Below the pieces are notes generated by a model. That model was given only the letters and a program-made list of their open reading frames with translations. It made no database searches and was not told the origin of the DNA. 64,000 bases of DNA from Leptasterias polaris (lineage: Eukaryota; Echinodermata; Asteroidea; Forcipulatida; Asteriidae), in the NCBI GenBank assembly GCA_037783415.1, contig JAZGTN010000006.1, forward strand, positions 62,001-126,000, in the 5' to 3' direction. Within the stretch, counting starts at the first letter, position 1. Every line of letters starts with the position of its first letter. This document shows, piece by piece, positions 10,330 to 24,573 of the stretch. A program made the translations under genes and the position numbers.

Positions 10330-10510
10330 ACTAATCTATAGAAAGAGCTGAGACAATTTCATTTGACAAGTTGTTCCAATCATCAACAACTCGGTGTGAG
10401 AAGTTTTATTTCCTAACAACATCCTGAACATGGAGTCTGCAATGTTTGTAAAACTTCTTGCTATGGCATGGTAGGGCCATGGCCTCTCGTAGAACTCTTA
10501 GTCTTAGTCT
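10330..10510 (-). pseudogene. LINE reverse-transcriptase C-terminal fragment
   Basis: On the minus strand the segment reads LRVLREAMALPCHSKKFYKH and then, after an in-frame stop, NFSHRVVDDWNNLSNEIVSA. The 'FSxRVVxxWNxLPxEVVxA' pattern is a typical carboxy terminus of LINE-encoded reverse transcriptases. It is truncated and contains a stop. It lies in the presumed 5' intron of ODAD2, in antisense orientation. Confidence 0.75.
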
Positions 10511-10897
10511 TTAGTAAGGAAAAAGAGTATTCACTGTGTTATTGTTAAGCCAAGGTTAAAATTGTTATTGTTAATGTTAACCCCATTTACTTTCTAATCT
10601 ATGAAGTTTGATTTAAAAAAAAATTAGTGAATAAGGATTGAGTTGTTGGTAGTTTGTATTTGTTTTGTCCGCAGTGGTTTGTAATCAAAGTTGTCTTTTC
10701 CTTTCTCCAAGCTATGCACATTTTGGTTGCTCTCAGCAGTAAATTAGTGTCAACCATTTCAGTCACATACACTGATTTAGTGATAGCCATCATCTAACTT
10801 AGCCACATGGTCACATATTTTTGTATATTCTTTTAAAAGATTTGTGGAGAGTCAAGCCCTTTGTCTGTGAGCCCATATTTCAAAAGACACCGTCAGT

Positions 10898-13800
10898 ATG
10901 GGCCAAACTATTGCAAGAGCTGCCCAGTGGACATCAGTCAGCGAAGGAGGGGAAGGCAAACTTGAATTCAACCACGCCAATGAAGTCCTTCTCAATAGCT
11001 TCATCAGATTTGTGGAGGCTTTCCCTTCCAAGCACCCACAGGAGGCTGCTATCGTCTTCAAGAAGCCTCTTGTGTGGAAGACATCACTTGATACATCAGG
11101 GTTTAGTGGCGATTACGAACGCAGGTACTTTTTCTTGATAATTAATTTTCTCTCTTGTAAGAATTTTTAAGTGTTCTTTGTGGAAGTCAACTCCATTTGG
11201 AAATTGAACTTTGTAAACAATAAAAAACCCAGCAGGCACCAGTAGCAATAAAGTATATTTCCTGCATTTCGGCTGATACCCAGTTTCTGTTAAGTAATAT
11301 TTTTTCTGTGCTCCGCAAATTTTTTCCTTAACAGCTTTATGAATTTGGGCCCAGGGGTCAAGGTGTTATTTATTTGAAGGTAAAGGTATTGTAAGTAAGC
11401 AATTTTGACCCTTAACTTTTCAGTTTACAACAAAGGTCACAGCAAATATCTAAGTTCCGGCTAACACCATGGCAGGGGTTACAGTAGAGCTAGCACATTT
11501 CCTGATCCCTGGCTCTGGGAAAAGTGAAAAGAAATATGCAATGTTTTGTATGACTGGCCATTAGGCCCTAAAGGTGACTCTGGTAACACTGTTGGCATTG
11601 TATTGTTGATTCCTTTTTCAATTGCTTTGCGATCCCAAGAATTTCAGTATTGTTCTCAGCTGATGTTTCATTCAAATTTCATCTCTGAAATTGTAAATCA
11701 ATCTTGTCTTTAGTGATGACGGTTTGCGCTCCAAGGCAAAAGACAGCAATGACCAGCCTCTCCTTTTCATTGAGAAACTGGGAGAGTTAAACCAGAAGGT
11801 GCATGTGTATACCCTTGTGGAGCTCAACAATATACTGAAAGCATCTGGAGACAAGAAAGTGCAGGAGGCTAGAGCTATCCTTGAAGGTAACTCATCCTAG
11901 GATTCAAATCAACCACAGTAACCCACAGCTGTCACCGTGGCATGGGTGTCCCTTGCTTCTGTTGTTGTTTGCAGACGTCTGCAGGCCTGATACTTGATTG
12001 TTGTAGGGTCAAGGAGTTTTTCCTAACCAAAAGGGTACCTCTATAAGAGAAGTGAAAGTTTGAACCGAACTATGTCAAAGGGCATCAAAGCAATGACTAG
12101 GGGTATGCAGGCCTTAATTTGAGGGGAAAACCCACAAGACCACTGGGCTTGTAGCTCAAAGCATTTACTAGACCTGTCCAGTATATTGTGTACAAAACCA
12201 GAATTGAAATGAGGAGAAAAAATGCCTGTACACAGTTTAACTGTTTGACTTTAAAAAAGCACTAAGAGAAGATTGATCTGATTTGTATTGTGGGTAAGTG
12301 TTCTCCAATGATCAACAGAATCATATTTATCAGACTGAAAGTCAACATTTGAACACAAACACAAGACCGCCGGACTTGCCCTGTCTTGTGTTTACTGGCC
12401 CGATGCTAAAATCACTGGCCTGCGGTCCAGTGTAAAATGCGAGCCCTGGTATGGAGGCAATTACCTACAGTGCCTCCCTGAAGTAAATCCACTTAAATGT
12501 ATTTTTATTAGGTAAAGATTTACTCTTATGGTGTGAAACTCATATTGTAAGATAAGAAGCTCAAAATATTATTACTTAAGCTTTAATTTTGGATGTGAAT
12601 TCTCTCACTCTTTTAAAAACAGACGAGTATAAGATAAATGACTTGATTTGGGTTGATTTTGATTTTGACAGCAAACAGAGACCCCGTTGCTAAGATTCTT
12701 GGCGATGGCTATGCCACCGTTGAGGGTGAGGATAACTCCACACTGCGTCTCCTTGAGCAGACCAGCAAGGATGCGGGAGACAGTACGGCAGAGGAGAGTC
12801 AGATCAAACTCCGCTTCCTACTACTCACTCAGCAGTTTGATATGGAACTCATGAGAAACAGCATCAAGGAACTCTCACAGTAAGAACTCATTCAAATAAC
12901 TCAGAACTTAAAACCAAGTAAAAGATTGATACCTGCAGTCAAAACTCATTCAAATAACTTGCAATTTAAAGACAAATGTGCTATTCCATGGCACTATGCT
13001 CTATTGCTACATGTCGGATCACCATTTTGTTAAACTTGCGAAAATTGTAAAAAGAATGTCCACATTTGAGATTGTTTTTTTTCTCCCAAGATATGAGTAT
13101 TACATGTGTGTTTAAAACAAGATGGGCAAAAATTGCCCTCTAAAATGGTTACAGAGATTTGGAGAGGAAATGTGCAACAATTCACATAATGGGTGATACT
13201 TTTTGCAAGGTGTGTCGATGTGACTTGCTGAATGCAGGAAGTAGAGGAAATGACCCAATGATGTACTTTTTCTTTCGCTGCTGCTTGTTGATCATATCTT
13301 TTGACTTGAGCAGGCCCAATTTCTGAATTTTCATTTCAGATCAACATATTTTGTTCCTTTAACCAATGTTGAATCATACCTTTAAATTGTTTCCTCCAAC
13401 CAGAGAGATCCGATTGACCCCTCAGCTGGTGAATAATGAGACCCATCTACTTCAGTCCTTTGCCGGCTCAGACAGCAGCTGTGCTCTACAGAGCATCAAG
13501 CATGTCTCAGATTATGAGTTTGACAATGGATGCCGTGCCCCACCATGGCGGCAGGTCAACGGAGACATCTGCTATCTCATCATCAAGCCACTGGATGGGG
13601 AGGAAATGTCAGTGACTGCTAACACCAGTGGCTGCTACTGCAATAAGGTATGTGGATGGGGAAATTGGATTTATAGTACGGCAGGTAGGAGATGGGGTTG
13701 TGTAGTGGGTGATTCAATGAGGTTTACGGTGACACCATATACACAAATCTGTTTTATAAGTAGTGGTGGTTCTGAGAAGAACCGGTGGTTTGACAACTCG

Positions 13801-16800
13801 ACGTTTCGACCAGTATGCTCTGATCTTCTTCAGGAGGATGCTGGACTCTGCTGCTGCATGCTGCTAAAGTACTGCCAAAGAGATTAACTAGCAGGTGGGC
13901 TTGGCTGAGGAAGGCGGGAACTGGAACAGGATAAGCTGGGCTTGGCTTGATGATGGGTGTAAAATTTGATGGTTTTGTTTTTAAATTACCAATCCTGAAC
14001 TATTTCTTGTATTTGTCTAACCACCCAAGGGAGTAACAAGCAATGCAGATGAGTCTAACTATGATCGAGATGGTAACACATACAAGGATCTCGTCAGTCT
14101 CCTATCAGCAAAGAGCAAGAAATTTCAAGACATGATAAACAGCAAAGAGTTTGCTCTCCATGAGGAGAAGAAGACAGAGCAGCTAAATGCTTATGAAGAG
14201 AACGGCGACGAAGACGAACCCGACAGACCGACAGAGAGAGAGAAAGGCAAGGAGGAGAAAGAAGAGAAGGCCTCCAAAGAAAAGGTTAGAAGTCATGATA
14301 CTCTGAATGTTTGACAGTATAATTTGTACCATGAGTTACAGCAATTACAATCGCCAACGCTTATAAACAACATTGGTTTGACAAACTAAGCGCCATAGAT
14401 TAATGGCAGATGTGGAACCTATAATGCAATGCTACCAGCACAATCATAAGAAAAGGCATGATGATCACAATGAATGAGCATATTTCACGAGTAGGGCTGA
14501 GTGGGTTCTAAGTGTTAGTCAGATGCAGATTAGCTTCCATGAGAAGGAAGTAGTCACTTTTGCTCCACATTCAAATGTTAGGGTTATGTGATAGCATTGT
14601 TCAAACAAACGGCAACATGAAGAGCTGCCAAATCTCCCTGATTCTGCAGAAAATTCCCTGAAAATATACAATAATCTTCCCGATTGTGGAAACTTTTGCC
14701 CTATTATGTTGAATGTATTTTTCTAAATATCTCTCTGATTGCAAGATGTAACTGTTGGCAGCCCTGGGTCATGGGTTCGATTCCTGCTTATCACTAAACA
14801 GTAGAAATGTTGGAGTGCAGAGTTTAAGTATTACTTATAGTGAATTTGTACCGCTGTTACAGAGCAAGAAGATTAAGAAGAAAACCACTCCTGCCAAGAA
14901 GATGCAGCCCACACTAAATTGGAAGAATGAAGAAAATAAAGCAAAGGCAGAGAAAGCTGACAAACCAGAAAAGAAGGTGTCCAGACAGGCTAGGTGAGAG
15001 TACAAGAATTAAACAGAATATCTGCACGTTGATTTGTGTCCAAAGGAGCCTTTACATTTTCTTTAGCAGCTGTTGGCTAGAAAGTCCTTAAATTAAATGC
15101 AATACTGAGAAGATTGAGGGGGCTTCCACCTTGGAAGAGGAGGACTCAGGCCTGGCCATGCTTTTTTTAAAGGATTTGTCATCTTTGTGAAATCCTCCTT
15201 GAATTTTTTTGTTCATACACCACACTGCCATTGTGCTAAGACCAATCGGTTGGTTAGTATTACGACACCTAAACCTTAAATCTAACCCTCTCCCTAAAAT
15301 TTTAACATTTATACCAACATCTGTGTTATGTTAAAATGATAAATATTAAACAATTGTTTGCAGTGACCGTAAGACCAAGACGCCAGCCCTGGAGGACGAA
15401 TACTCAGAGAGTTCATCCGAGAGTGAGGAAGAGGAGGAGTCAACAGATAGACGCCAGGAGCAGAACTCAGACCTGCCTTCTGAATACTGGCAGATACAGA
15501 AGCTAGTCAAGTACCTCAAGGTCAGTTCAGAGTAGGTTTTACTGGCATTAGAACGATCCCAGTGACTATATAATATGTGACCATTACTGGGAAGGCGATA
15601 GTCCATTCTAGCACCAAGTGTTCTGTTTTAGCACCCAGCGTTCTGTTTTGTAAAACATCACAGGCATCTTTCGACCATCGAGAAACACATAACACATCAC
15701 AATGACAGTAGTGAAACCCTTCACAAGTGAGACGTTTGGGCCCAAAGGAGCAAGTTTTATTTAGTATAACATTTTTAACCATGTTACTTCCAAGAAAGCA
15801 AAGAAGTGCTCTCTTAATTTTGTTTGTGTTTTGGTTAATTCTGTACAGGGTGGGAATCAGACAGCTACAGTGATTGCCCTGTGTGCAATGAGAGATTTTA
15901 ATCTAGCCCAAGAGACCTGTCAGCTAGCTATTAGAGATGTAGGCGGCTTAGAAGTTCTCATTAACTTGCTAGAGACTAAAGCAATCAAGTGCAAGGTAAG
16001 GACCTAGAATAACTCTGTTTCTTTAACCCTTTTCTTCCATAGGTGACTTCAGTCAGCTTCACTCATACCCCCTTTTCCTCGCCATAGGTGACTTTAGTCG
16101 ACTGCACACAAACCAATTCTTCTTTACCATTTGTGACTTTAGTCGCCCAAGCTTTAAACACACAAAAAGCCACTCGAGCCTGAGCACAAACCCATTTGTT
16201 TAAACACCTGTAGTTTTGTCCATGTTTGCCCTCCATACCCAAGCAGAATCGCCCAGAACTAGACAGGGCCAAGTTAACTTGACCAAGAAAATCATGTTCA
16301 GCTCATAAGAAATTACAAGTAAATACTGTTTAATATATAAGATACATAAAGGAAAGTGTTTTGGACTTGCCTTCGTCCCTTTTGAATGTTGAGTTCACGG
16401 GCTTGGTAAACTAATCAAATCAAGCATGTGGACATAAAAGTACTTTAAGTTTGTCATTGTAAGTCAAGCTTCTTTTCCACCATGCATAGTCTGTAACAAC
16501 TCGGTCAACTCAATTGGTGAGGTAAAGTTTTGATTGTCATTTAATGTGAAATTGTTATGTGAAATTGTAAAAGCTGTTCTTGGTAATTTGATTGGTGTAG
16601 TTAAGAAATGAACTCCTCTTGACTAAATTTGAAATCCTTTACAGATTGGCTCATTGAAGATCCTGAAGGAGATTTCTCGTAACACACAGATCCGTCGTGC
16701 CATCGCTGATCTCGGTGGTCTGCAGACCATGGTGGACATTCTGCAGGCATCTGACAAAGATCTGAAGTGTCTCTCGGCCGAGACCATCGCCAATGTGGCC

Positions 16801-19800
16801 AAGTTCAGGAGGGCTCGCCGCACCGTCAGACAACATGGTGGAATTAGGAAACTTGTAAGTGATCTAATCGTTCAAAAACAGCAGAGACTCTACAAGTTTC
16901 TTATGTATTCGAATGTTGTTCCCCTATTAGTGTTCGGTCCAAATAGACCCCGACGGTGTATTGGCAGGCCAACCTCATTGTATTTCATTTGTATCGGTTA
17001 CAACACACAATGTGACTTTAAAATGACCCTTGAAAAAGTTCAGTCGAAAGGCAAAGATTATAGACTAGCATTCAAGAACCAATACGGTGGCAACACAAAA
17101 TATTGATTACTTTCTGTTTTTAAAACACAGGTGGCACTTTTAGACTGCGCTCCCATTGGCTCCGTCCCAGTGACTCCCGACTCGGAGAAGGACATCGAGG
17201 TTGCGCGTTGTGGCGCCCTCGCTCTGTGGAGTTGCAGTAAGAGCACAAAGAACAAGCAGGCAATACGCAAAGCTGGTGGCATCCCTCTACTGGCCAGGCT
17301 GCTGAAATCACCCAATGAGGACATGTTAATACCTGTTGTGGGTACACTTCAGGAGTGTTCTTCAGAGGTGAGTTAGATGTAGTTTTTTTTCCCCTGATAA
17401 CTTGATCTCAGACACTCAAACCGTTTGTTGTTATTCAACTCTTGAGTCTGAGTCTTCCTTCCAGGTAGAGAATACACCAAAGGTAAATGTAATTTTAAGT
17501 GCATCAGAATAAAAAGAACAACTTTTTACAGTTTCACGCTATGTTTAGTGTCCTAGTTTTTGCAAAAGTTGCTAAAATGTGTTTGAGTTGGTTTATGTGT
17601 GGTAAACCATCAATGGTGCAACTTCACATTTTGTGGCGTCGGTGCAAAAACGTTGCGTAAGACATTTTGCAAAAAAGATGTGTTACCATTTAGAATATAC
17701 TGCACAATGGGTTGAGGGGGAATTCAGGATGTTCCTAGTTAGAATATGAAGGGGGCTGCGTGCAGATGAGGACATTGTGATTTTGTGTTGTTATTGAAAT
17801 GTTCTTCACTGTTTCTTGTCCACACACAGCATAGCTATCGTCTAGCCATCCGAACCGAGGGCATGATTGAAGATCTAGTCAAGAATCTTCACAGTGAGAA
17901 CCAGGAGCTGCAGATGCATTGCGCCAGCGCCATCTTCAAATGTGCCGAGGAGAAAGAGACCAGGGACCTGGTGCGTCTATACGGTGGCCTGGACCCGATG
18001 GTAGCTCTGCTGAATAACTCAGAGAATAAGGAGCTGTTAGCAGCCGCGACGGGGGCTATCTGGAAGTGTGCCATGAGCCCAGAGAATGTCGCTAGATTCC
18101 AGGACTTGAAGGCTATAGAGCTCTTGGTAGCCCTTCTTAACGACCAGCCTGAGGAGGTTAGCATTAATGTGTTGAATGGAAGTACTGTCAGTCATTATGT
18201 TGCAGCCATTTCTGGCCACTATGGTCTCTTAACCAATAAAACTTCCAGAGATACATCCACAATAATTCATGGTTCAGCCAGGGTTTGGATTTTCTCTTAA
18301 TCCATTTGGCCAGTGCAAAGATTTGATGATTATTTTCAGTGTATAACTGTTTATGATAATGATGAAGCAGGACTGACAAATTCAAGCTGTTCTTTATGTC
18401 AGGTGCTTGTGAATGTCGTTGGAGCTTTGGGTGAATGTGCCGCACAGGAGCCATCTAACCGTGCATCTATCCGTAAAGCTGGAGGCATCCCACCACTGGT
18501 TAACCTACTGACGGGTACCAACCAAGCTCTCCTAGTCAACGTCACCAAGTCTGTTGGAGCTTGTGCCACCGAAGCTGACAATATGGGGTGCGTTTCTCAG
18601 AACCAAAACTTTGTTCTTTAAGAGATGTAAAAGAAGAATTTTACATTTCTGTTCAAAAAGAGCTTTTCATTATCAATGGTATTCAACACTTTTGCATTGA
18701 AATGATTCCTTGAAGAAATTCCTCATTCTAAAGATTTCTCAATAAAGCTTTCATAAAAAATAAACACAACTATTAGTAATAGTGTACATCAAGTAACAAT
18801 TTTGTGTTGATTATTTGATAGAATCATTGATAGACTGGATGGTGTCAGACTTCTGTGGTCTCTGCTGAAGAATCAGAACCAGCGAGTCCAAGCCAGTGCT
18901 GCTTGGGCCATCTGTCCATGCATTGAAAATGCAAAGGTAAATAGATTGTGCTTTACACACATCGGTGTATGGGCAAAACCAAATAATAGTCTACATCCCT
19001 GATGCAAGGTTAACATCCATGGATTGTGTTTGTGACACAGCTTGAAGTGGTCATAAAGCAAATTAAAACCTTACACAGAAAGTTAAACCTTGTTGAAACT
19101 ACTTCAATAAGATTCAATCAATTATCACTTCACTTTAAGACTGTCTCATTAAACTGAGCCTGAGCAAGAATTTTGTGGAGTGAATATGTCTTTTTACAGC
19201 CTTAACAAAATCTCAGCGTTTTAAAAAATTTATTTGTAGTAAAGGAGAGGGTATTTGATTCACATTGATAAAGACTGGATCCATGTTTACAGCCAACAAT
19301 ATGAAATTGTTTTTGTGTGTGTTCTTTTTGTCTTAGGATGCAGGTGAGATGGTGCGATCCTTCGTGGGTGGTCTTGAGCTGATTGTTAGCCTCCTCAAGT
19401 CAGACGATCGAGAGGTTCTTGCTAGCGTCTGTGCAGCCATTGCTAACATAGCCAAGGATGAAGAGAATCTTGCAGTCATTACTGACCATGGGGTGGTCCC
19501 GATGCTAGCCAAGCTAGCCACTACCGTGAGTCAGAATGGATTTTTAGTTGACTAGCAATTTTCAGGCAACCAATTCAAGGCAACTGTTAACGCTCACATT
19601 CCAAGTTTCACGTGCACATTTTGTGGAGTTTGTAAGACAATGTTACAAAAAAAATTCGTGCTGCATTTGTCTTCTTTTGCATGCAGTGGTCGACTCCAAG
19701 TTGTCTGTAAAAATTGCCTTATGTGACAAGGCACTCAATCTTTATTTATTTCATGGTTTGTGTGCAGAAGGTCTCTGACTCGTCCTTCCTGCAACTTCAC

Positions 19801-21184
19801 TCACAGTACACGCTTTGCAATGCTCTTCTCATCCCTTGTATCTGTTCCAAAGGCTAATACTGTGAGATATTCTTCTACCCCCCCCCCCCCCCCCCTGTAC
19901 TGCTGCTTGGAACTCCCTAGCTGTATCTTTGTATCTTTCCACCACTTTACAATCTGCCATATTTCAAGAGGAATGTGATTAGATATCTTGTCTTTCTTTA
20001 CAGTGTATTTTTTCCCTTGTGTTGGGGGATTTTTTGATAAAAAGTAAAACAATTGAACTACAATTTGTAAAAAGTAACAACTAGTTCAATTGAGCAATGT
20101 CATGATGGAAAACATAAAAGTTTAAAGTTTCATTGTTGATCGAGGATGCAACACATGGATCATATCTTTGGCTCATTTTCTTCTTCTAACAGACCGATGA
20201 CAAGCTGAGGAGGCATCTTGCAGACGCCATCGCCCGCTGCTGTATGTGGGGTAACAATCGCGTGGCATTCGGTCAGAACGGTGCCGTAGCCCCACTGGTT
20301 AGGTATCTGAAGTCACCTGACATCAACGTACACCGTGCTACGGCAACAGCATTGTTCCAGCTGTCCAGGGATCCTAATAATTGCATCACAATGCACGAGA
20401 GTGAGGTAGTCAAGGTAAGAAGCTAAACAAAATAATAACTGGAAGCCCCCACAAACTTAAGGCTGAGGCTGTGGCTGAATTAATTGATTCAGCAATGGCT
20501 ACAGCTTAAAAGAAAAAAACACATATTCTAAGTTGTTGTCGCTGTAGCAAACGACTTGGCCATAGCCACAGCAACAGCCTATGTCTTGGCCATAGCCAAA
20601 GTCACTTGATTCAGATGAGACCTTACTCTTGGTATTCACATAAATTTGAAGTCCACATCATAACACTCAAAAGAGGCCTTAAGACTTGTGAAAAGGGTTC
20701 CATGTCCACCACTTTGTAAAGTCAAATCACACAGACTTTTGGATGTATAACAAAACTGTAGGTCTTGTTTACTAGGAAAGGTAGTGCAGGTAAAAGAATC
20801 CACATCATGGAAGAGTAGGGGTTTATCAAGCACCTTTGTCCACAGGTTTCTTCAGGGGTCTGAGTTACAGTGATTAAGTTTGCTTTTGAGGCATCCTTGG
20901 TTTTGTTGCTGGAAATTAACAATAATAGTTACACATGCCAATATCCATGAGACAGACTACAAATAATAAACTCCACTGAGACAATATGGGAAGTTATTAG
21001 TTATCAAGTAATAACCCTAGAAAACTAACATTTGAACTCTGTTTGTGTTTTTTTTTCTTTCCAATCCCAGCCTTTGATTGACATGGTTGGATCTGACGAC
21101 CCCACCCTGCAAGAAGCTGCTGCTGGCTGCATTGGTAACATCCGCAGACTCGCACTGGCCAATGAGAAGGCTCGTTATAAATAG
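10898..21184 (+). CDS. ODAD2: Outer dynein arm docking complex subunit 2 (armadillo repeat-containing 4)
   Basis: The seventeen coding exons are 10898-11124, 11714-11886, 12672-12879, 13404-13647, 14030-14284, 14863-14993, 15364-15520, 15849-15995, 16645-16854, 17131-17367, 17830-18156, 18403-18587, 18822-18936, 19337-19525, 20193-20414 and 21071-21184, plus the possible leader exon near 9.9 kb. All junctions are GT-AG and in frame, giving 1046 aa, close to the roughly 1044 aa of the vertebrate protein. The N-terminal third carries family-specific blocks: [20 protein letters not shown] and [16 protein letters not shown] near residues 245-265. A lysine/glutamate-rich linker at about 345-450 leads into [20 protein letters not shown]. 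From about 470 to the end, tandem armadillo repeats follow ([33 protein letters not shown]), ending [20 protein letters not shown]. In motile cilia this protein helps anchor outer dynein arms to doublet microtubules. Start: [11 protein letters not shown] matches the family N terminus in length and position. Introns contain a degenerate 45-bp tandem repeat (16039-16146), an 18-C run (19878-19895) and MITE remnants near 13760-13870 and 20450-20620. Confidence 0.95.
16039..16146. repeat. Degenerate about 44-bp tandem repeat in ODAD2 intron
   Basis: Three copies of a CATAGGTGACTTTAGTCG-like core start near 16039, 16084 and 16127. Confidence 0.55.
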
Positions 21185-21364
21185 ACAACCAATGACATGT
21201 TATTCCAAGTTCAAATATAAAATACAAATCCATAGGCTATGCCTCTACAGTAACAATATTGATGCATTTAACCCCATAAGGGTTGAACAAGCTTATTTTT
21301 TATGAGACATTTACACATGCAGAGGGATTTTCTTCAGAAATATTGGCGTTATTGCAGTGAGTTT

Positions 21365-21384
21365 CTCATTAATTAATTAATGAG
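21365..21384. repeat. 20-bp perfect palindrome in ODAD2 3' flank
   Basis: CTCATTAATTAATTAATGAG is self-complementary over its full length. It lies 180 bases after the ODAD2 stop and could form a cruciform or a hairpin in the 3' UTR. Confidence 0.9.
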
Positions 21385-21432
21385 CATTAATTCCAGGGTG
21401 TATTTGAAAATGTCTCACAATAACAGTTGCCT

Positions 21433-21669
21433 GGTTCAACTCGCCACGGTCACTTATAATTAAAACTGTCAAGCATCACCGCATCACTTATAGAACGCTC
21501 ATGATACCGTTCTAAAGAACTGTTCTAAATCTGCCTCCCTTATAAGAGTGGATGTTCTATCATGATGTTATGATACATGATGCCATGATAGTATCATGAG
21601 TGTCTCATAAGAGAGGTGGTCAATCTTGACAACATTACTTATAAGTGACAATGGTGAGGCGAATCAACC
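21433..21669. mobile_element. Palindromic MITE-like element
   Basis: The left end GGTTCAACTCGCC and the right end GGCGAATCAACC are imperfect inverted repeats. Further inside, GTCACTTATAA / TTATAAGTGAC and CTCATGATAC / GTATCATGAG also pair, so almost the whole 237 bp folds back on itself. No clear target duplication was identified. Confidence 0.6.
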
Positions 21670-24031
21670 GAAGCAGTACATCAGAAAGTGCCGTTTTCTC
21701 TTGAAAGTGTTGGATGCCCCAAAACTCCCCGAGTTTTTAGTAAAGTATCCCCAGAGAGCAGACAGTTTTAGGGGTGGTATGAAGGTATAGTGAACACTAT
21801 GGTTTGGCTGTCTGTGTGTCAGCAGTGCTTCCATGACTGTAGTCCTTCCGAGTCCAGGCATCTCCCATAAAGTCAGCCCATACACCCAGTTAGAGCTCAT
21901 TTTGGTATATTTGTTTATTCTCATAAAATATCTCTCAAAGAACATGAAGTAGGAGGATAACTTTTAAAATGGTAGAAAAATGAATGAATGAATTCATTTC
22001 AGAATGAATTAAAGCTGGAAAATACTGCAGTAATTATTGGTAAACAGGCTTGAAAATACATGCCGTTACGTTTCCATAAACTGTAAGTAATAATTGATTT
22101 TTTTTCCTCAACATCCTGTCAGTTAAAGTGTTCCAAGATGAATCTACTTTCCCGAGGTACTTATCGACCAACGATATGAATATAAAAGAAACACTTCCTT
22201 ATGTTTTGTGTTTTCGGATTCCCATAATTAAGTTTTGTATTTTGTGTTAATATGTAGATATTTGCATCCGTTTATTACCTTATACACATTTTAAGTTTGG
22301 AGCAACAATATAATGATGATTAATATTTGTGTAATATATAACTTCTTAGGGTAATTGTAAAAGAATGCAGTGTGTAAAATAATTAATGACAATGTCTTCA
22401 TGTTTCAACTTAACATATTTACAGAATGCTTGTTTTTATAAATTTATTTGTAGTAATTAAGTTTCAATGAGTTTCAAATTGAAACACAAAAGTTTAGTAA
22501 AATTACTCCGTCCAAAATTAAGCAGTGATTCGAATGTGCCATGACAACATGGCTTATTCCTCATACTAAATATTTGTTATCTCTTCTTGTTTACGCATAA
22601 TAACAAGCAGAACCAATCCCTTACAATTTACAAGTGGGGAGAGAAAAAAACATTGTTGGAAAGTGGAAGCACTGATGGGTAGAGTCAGAAATGAAACACA
22701 ACATTAGTCACTGATTTATTGAAAGCCATGCAGGGTTTTTATTTCACGATAATCCTTAAAATACTGTCATCTGTTCTTTGAACAAAAATAATTCTGTAAA
22801 ATACACAAATAAGTCAATTTATTAAGGAAAGAAATCAAAAGAAAGAATCAGGAGAAAATAAACAAAAACAATGGAAGATAGATAAGAACAAAATAGTTAT
22901 TTGATCATCTTTGATTCACTGCCAAGAAATGTTTTTTCTTGGCAAACATGAAAATAAATACCAGGAGTGCGCTCCAGACACGAGACAGTTAACGCTATAA
23001 TGTGCGTCATGCTAAGAGTTTAGCCCGGAATGCGTTGTATTCAAAAGCTGTCCACACGGCAGGATCAGGGGACAGGGAGGTATGTTTACTGTCGAGTGTC
23101 ATACCAATGTGGCCGGGATTGTAGATTACCAGTTCCATTTTAGATTGAATGCATCATCGACACTTTCATGTGTTGTACTGCACACATGCCTATGGTGAGG
23201 TTATCCCTGGCAGGCGACACTAAATAAAATGGCTTTAAATTTTGAAATGCGGACGGGAAGAAGGTTGTCCAATATTGATGGTATCTAAATTAGCCTTGAA
23301 AGTATTTAATGTATGTAGGCTGGCATTTAATGGAGTGTTACTTTAATACATTTTATTGTGAGCATTTATCTCATGTACTAGCTTTATGCCAACAATATTG
23401 TTTTTTTGTATTTTTAAGTGGAATTACCACATAAATAACAATAATTAAATTACTTACTTGAACTTTCTGATTCAGTGATATTCTTAACATCAACCTGATG
23501 CTGACTTGCAGCAGATTTGAACACATCACACCACAGACACTTGACTTTTTCAGGTTTACTTTAATATCACTGTGTTCTTGCTTACCAATGCCCTTTTTCA
23601 AAACAGTAAAACCATAAAAAGCTGTACAAGTATGCAACTGCAGCTTGCGAAAAAGAAAAGAGGAAAGTGTTAGGTAAAGCAAGACTTAGTTCTTTCTTTT
23701 TTTCCAATTTTCATTGGCACAGCTGAGAAATCAAAAACGTGGAAAGTGGCTGATCAGCTGAAAAGCTGCATGCCTGTGTAAGATTTAAAAAAATTAAAAA
23801 ACTTTAAAATATGCAAATCGTTTGTTTACTTTGATTCATGTTTATCACACAGCACCAGAATTATTTTTAAAACAAGTCAGTGGTCTTATGTTACCAGTAG
23901 ATAGGTGCATATTCTATGAGCTTCTGTTTGGAATAAATACAAGGGAAGTCAGGGAACACTTCAATAGACCCCTTCTCATATTGTCGTCACATTTCTACAG
24001 CATATGACTGGTCTGTCATGCTGGAGTACTA
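21670..24031. other. AT-rich intergenic sequence, no gene seen
   Basis: This lies between the convergent ODAD2 and TRAK genes. There are only short open frames without coding character, T/A tracts, and no motif I recognise. Confidence 0.5.
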
Positions 24032-24573
24032 TGCAACAAGGTCGTAACTCCACTTTTGGTTGTTTTGCGTAAATCACTTTTTAAGATTTTGGAACAGTTT
24101 AAACAATCACTGGTTGTTTGAGACAAGTCCATTTGTTCATTGATTTATGAAGACATTTATTATGAAGACATTTATAATAAAAACATTAAAGTGATATCTA
24201 CACTTAAGTAAATTTAAAACAAGTTTTTATGCTTTAATTACCATGAAAATTATATATACGACCTTGCTGCACGGAGACTGCACGCAGTTTAGACTGGTCA
24301 AAAGATTGTATCTTGGAGATACGACCTTGTTGCACAAACCTGCATCGCCCGTGCAATCACAAACGTCATAACTCTCAGTGCAACAAGGTCGTATGTCTGA
24401 GATTCAACTTTGTTGCACGGAACACATTCAGGAATTATGACTTCATTTATTGTTAATGACCTGTATCTTTGTAATTGCTATTAGGACAAAATTGAAAACT
24501 TTTACAGTTTATTCAGACAAAAATAAAGCACCTTTTGTATATTCAAAAATGTGAAGTTACGACCTTGTTGCAC
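24032..24573. mobile_element. Possible foldback element with six dispersed copies of a 15-bp motif
   Basis: ACGACCTTGTTGCAC or a near copy occurs in plus orientation at 24258 (one mismatch), 24321, 24403 (degenerate) and 24559. It occurs in minus orientation at 24032 and 24378. The outermost copies face inward as about 20-bp inverted termini (GCAACAAGGTCGTAACTYCAC and its complement). Subterminal repeats of one motif in both orientations are typical of transposase-binding sites in non-autonomous DNA transposons. I could not define a target duplication and I do not recognise the family. Confidence 0.5.

Noticed and set aside
13366..13887. 173-codon frame as a complete gene
   Set aside because: It is ODAD2 exon 4 (13404-13647) read through into its flanking introns.
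21433..21669. Structured non-coding RNA gene after ODAD2
   Set aside because: The fold comes from imperfect transposon-like inverted repeats; no promoter or conserved RNA motif was seen.
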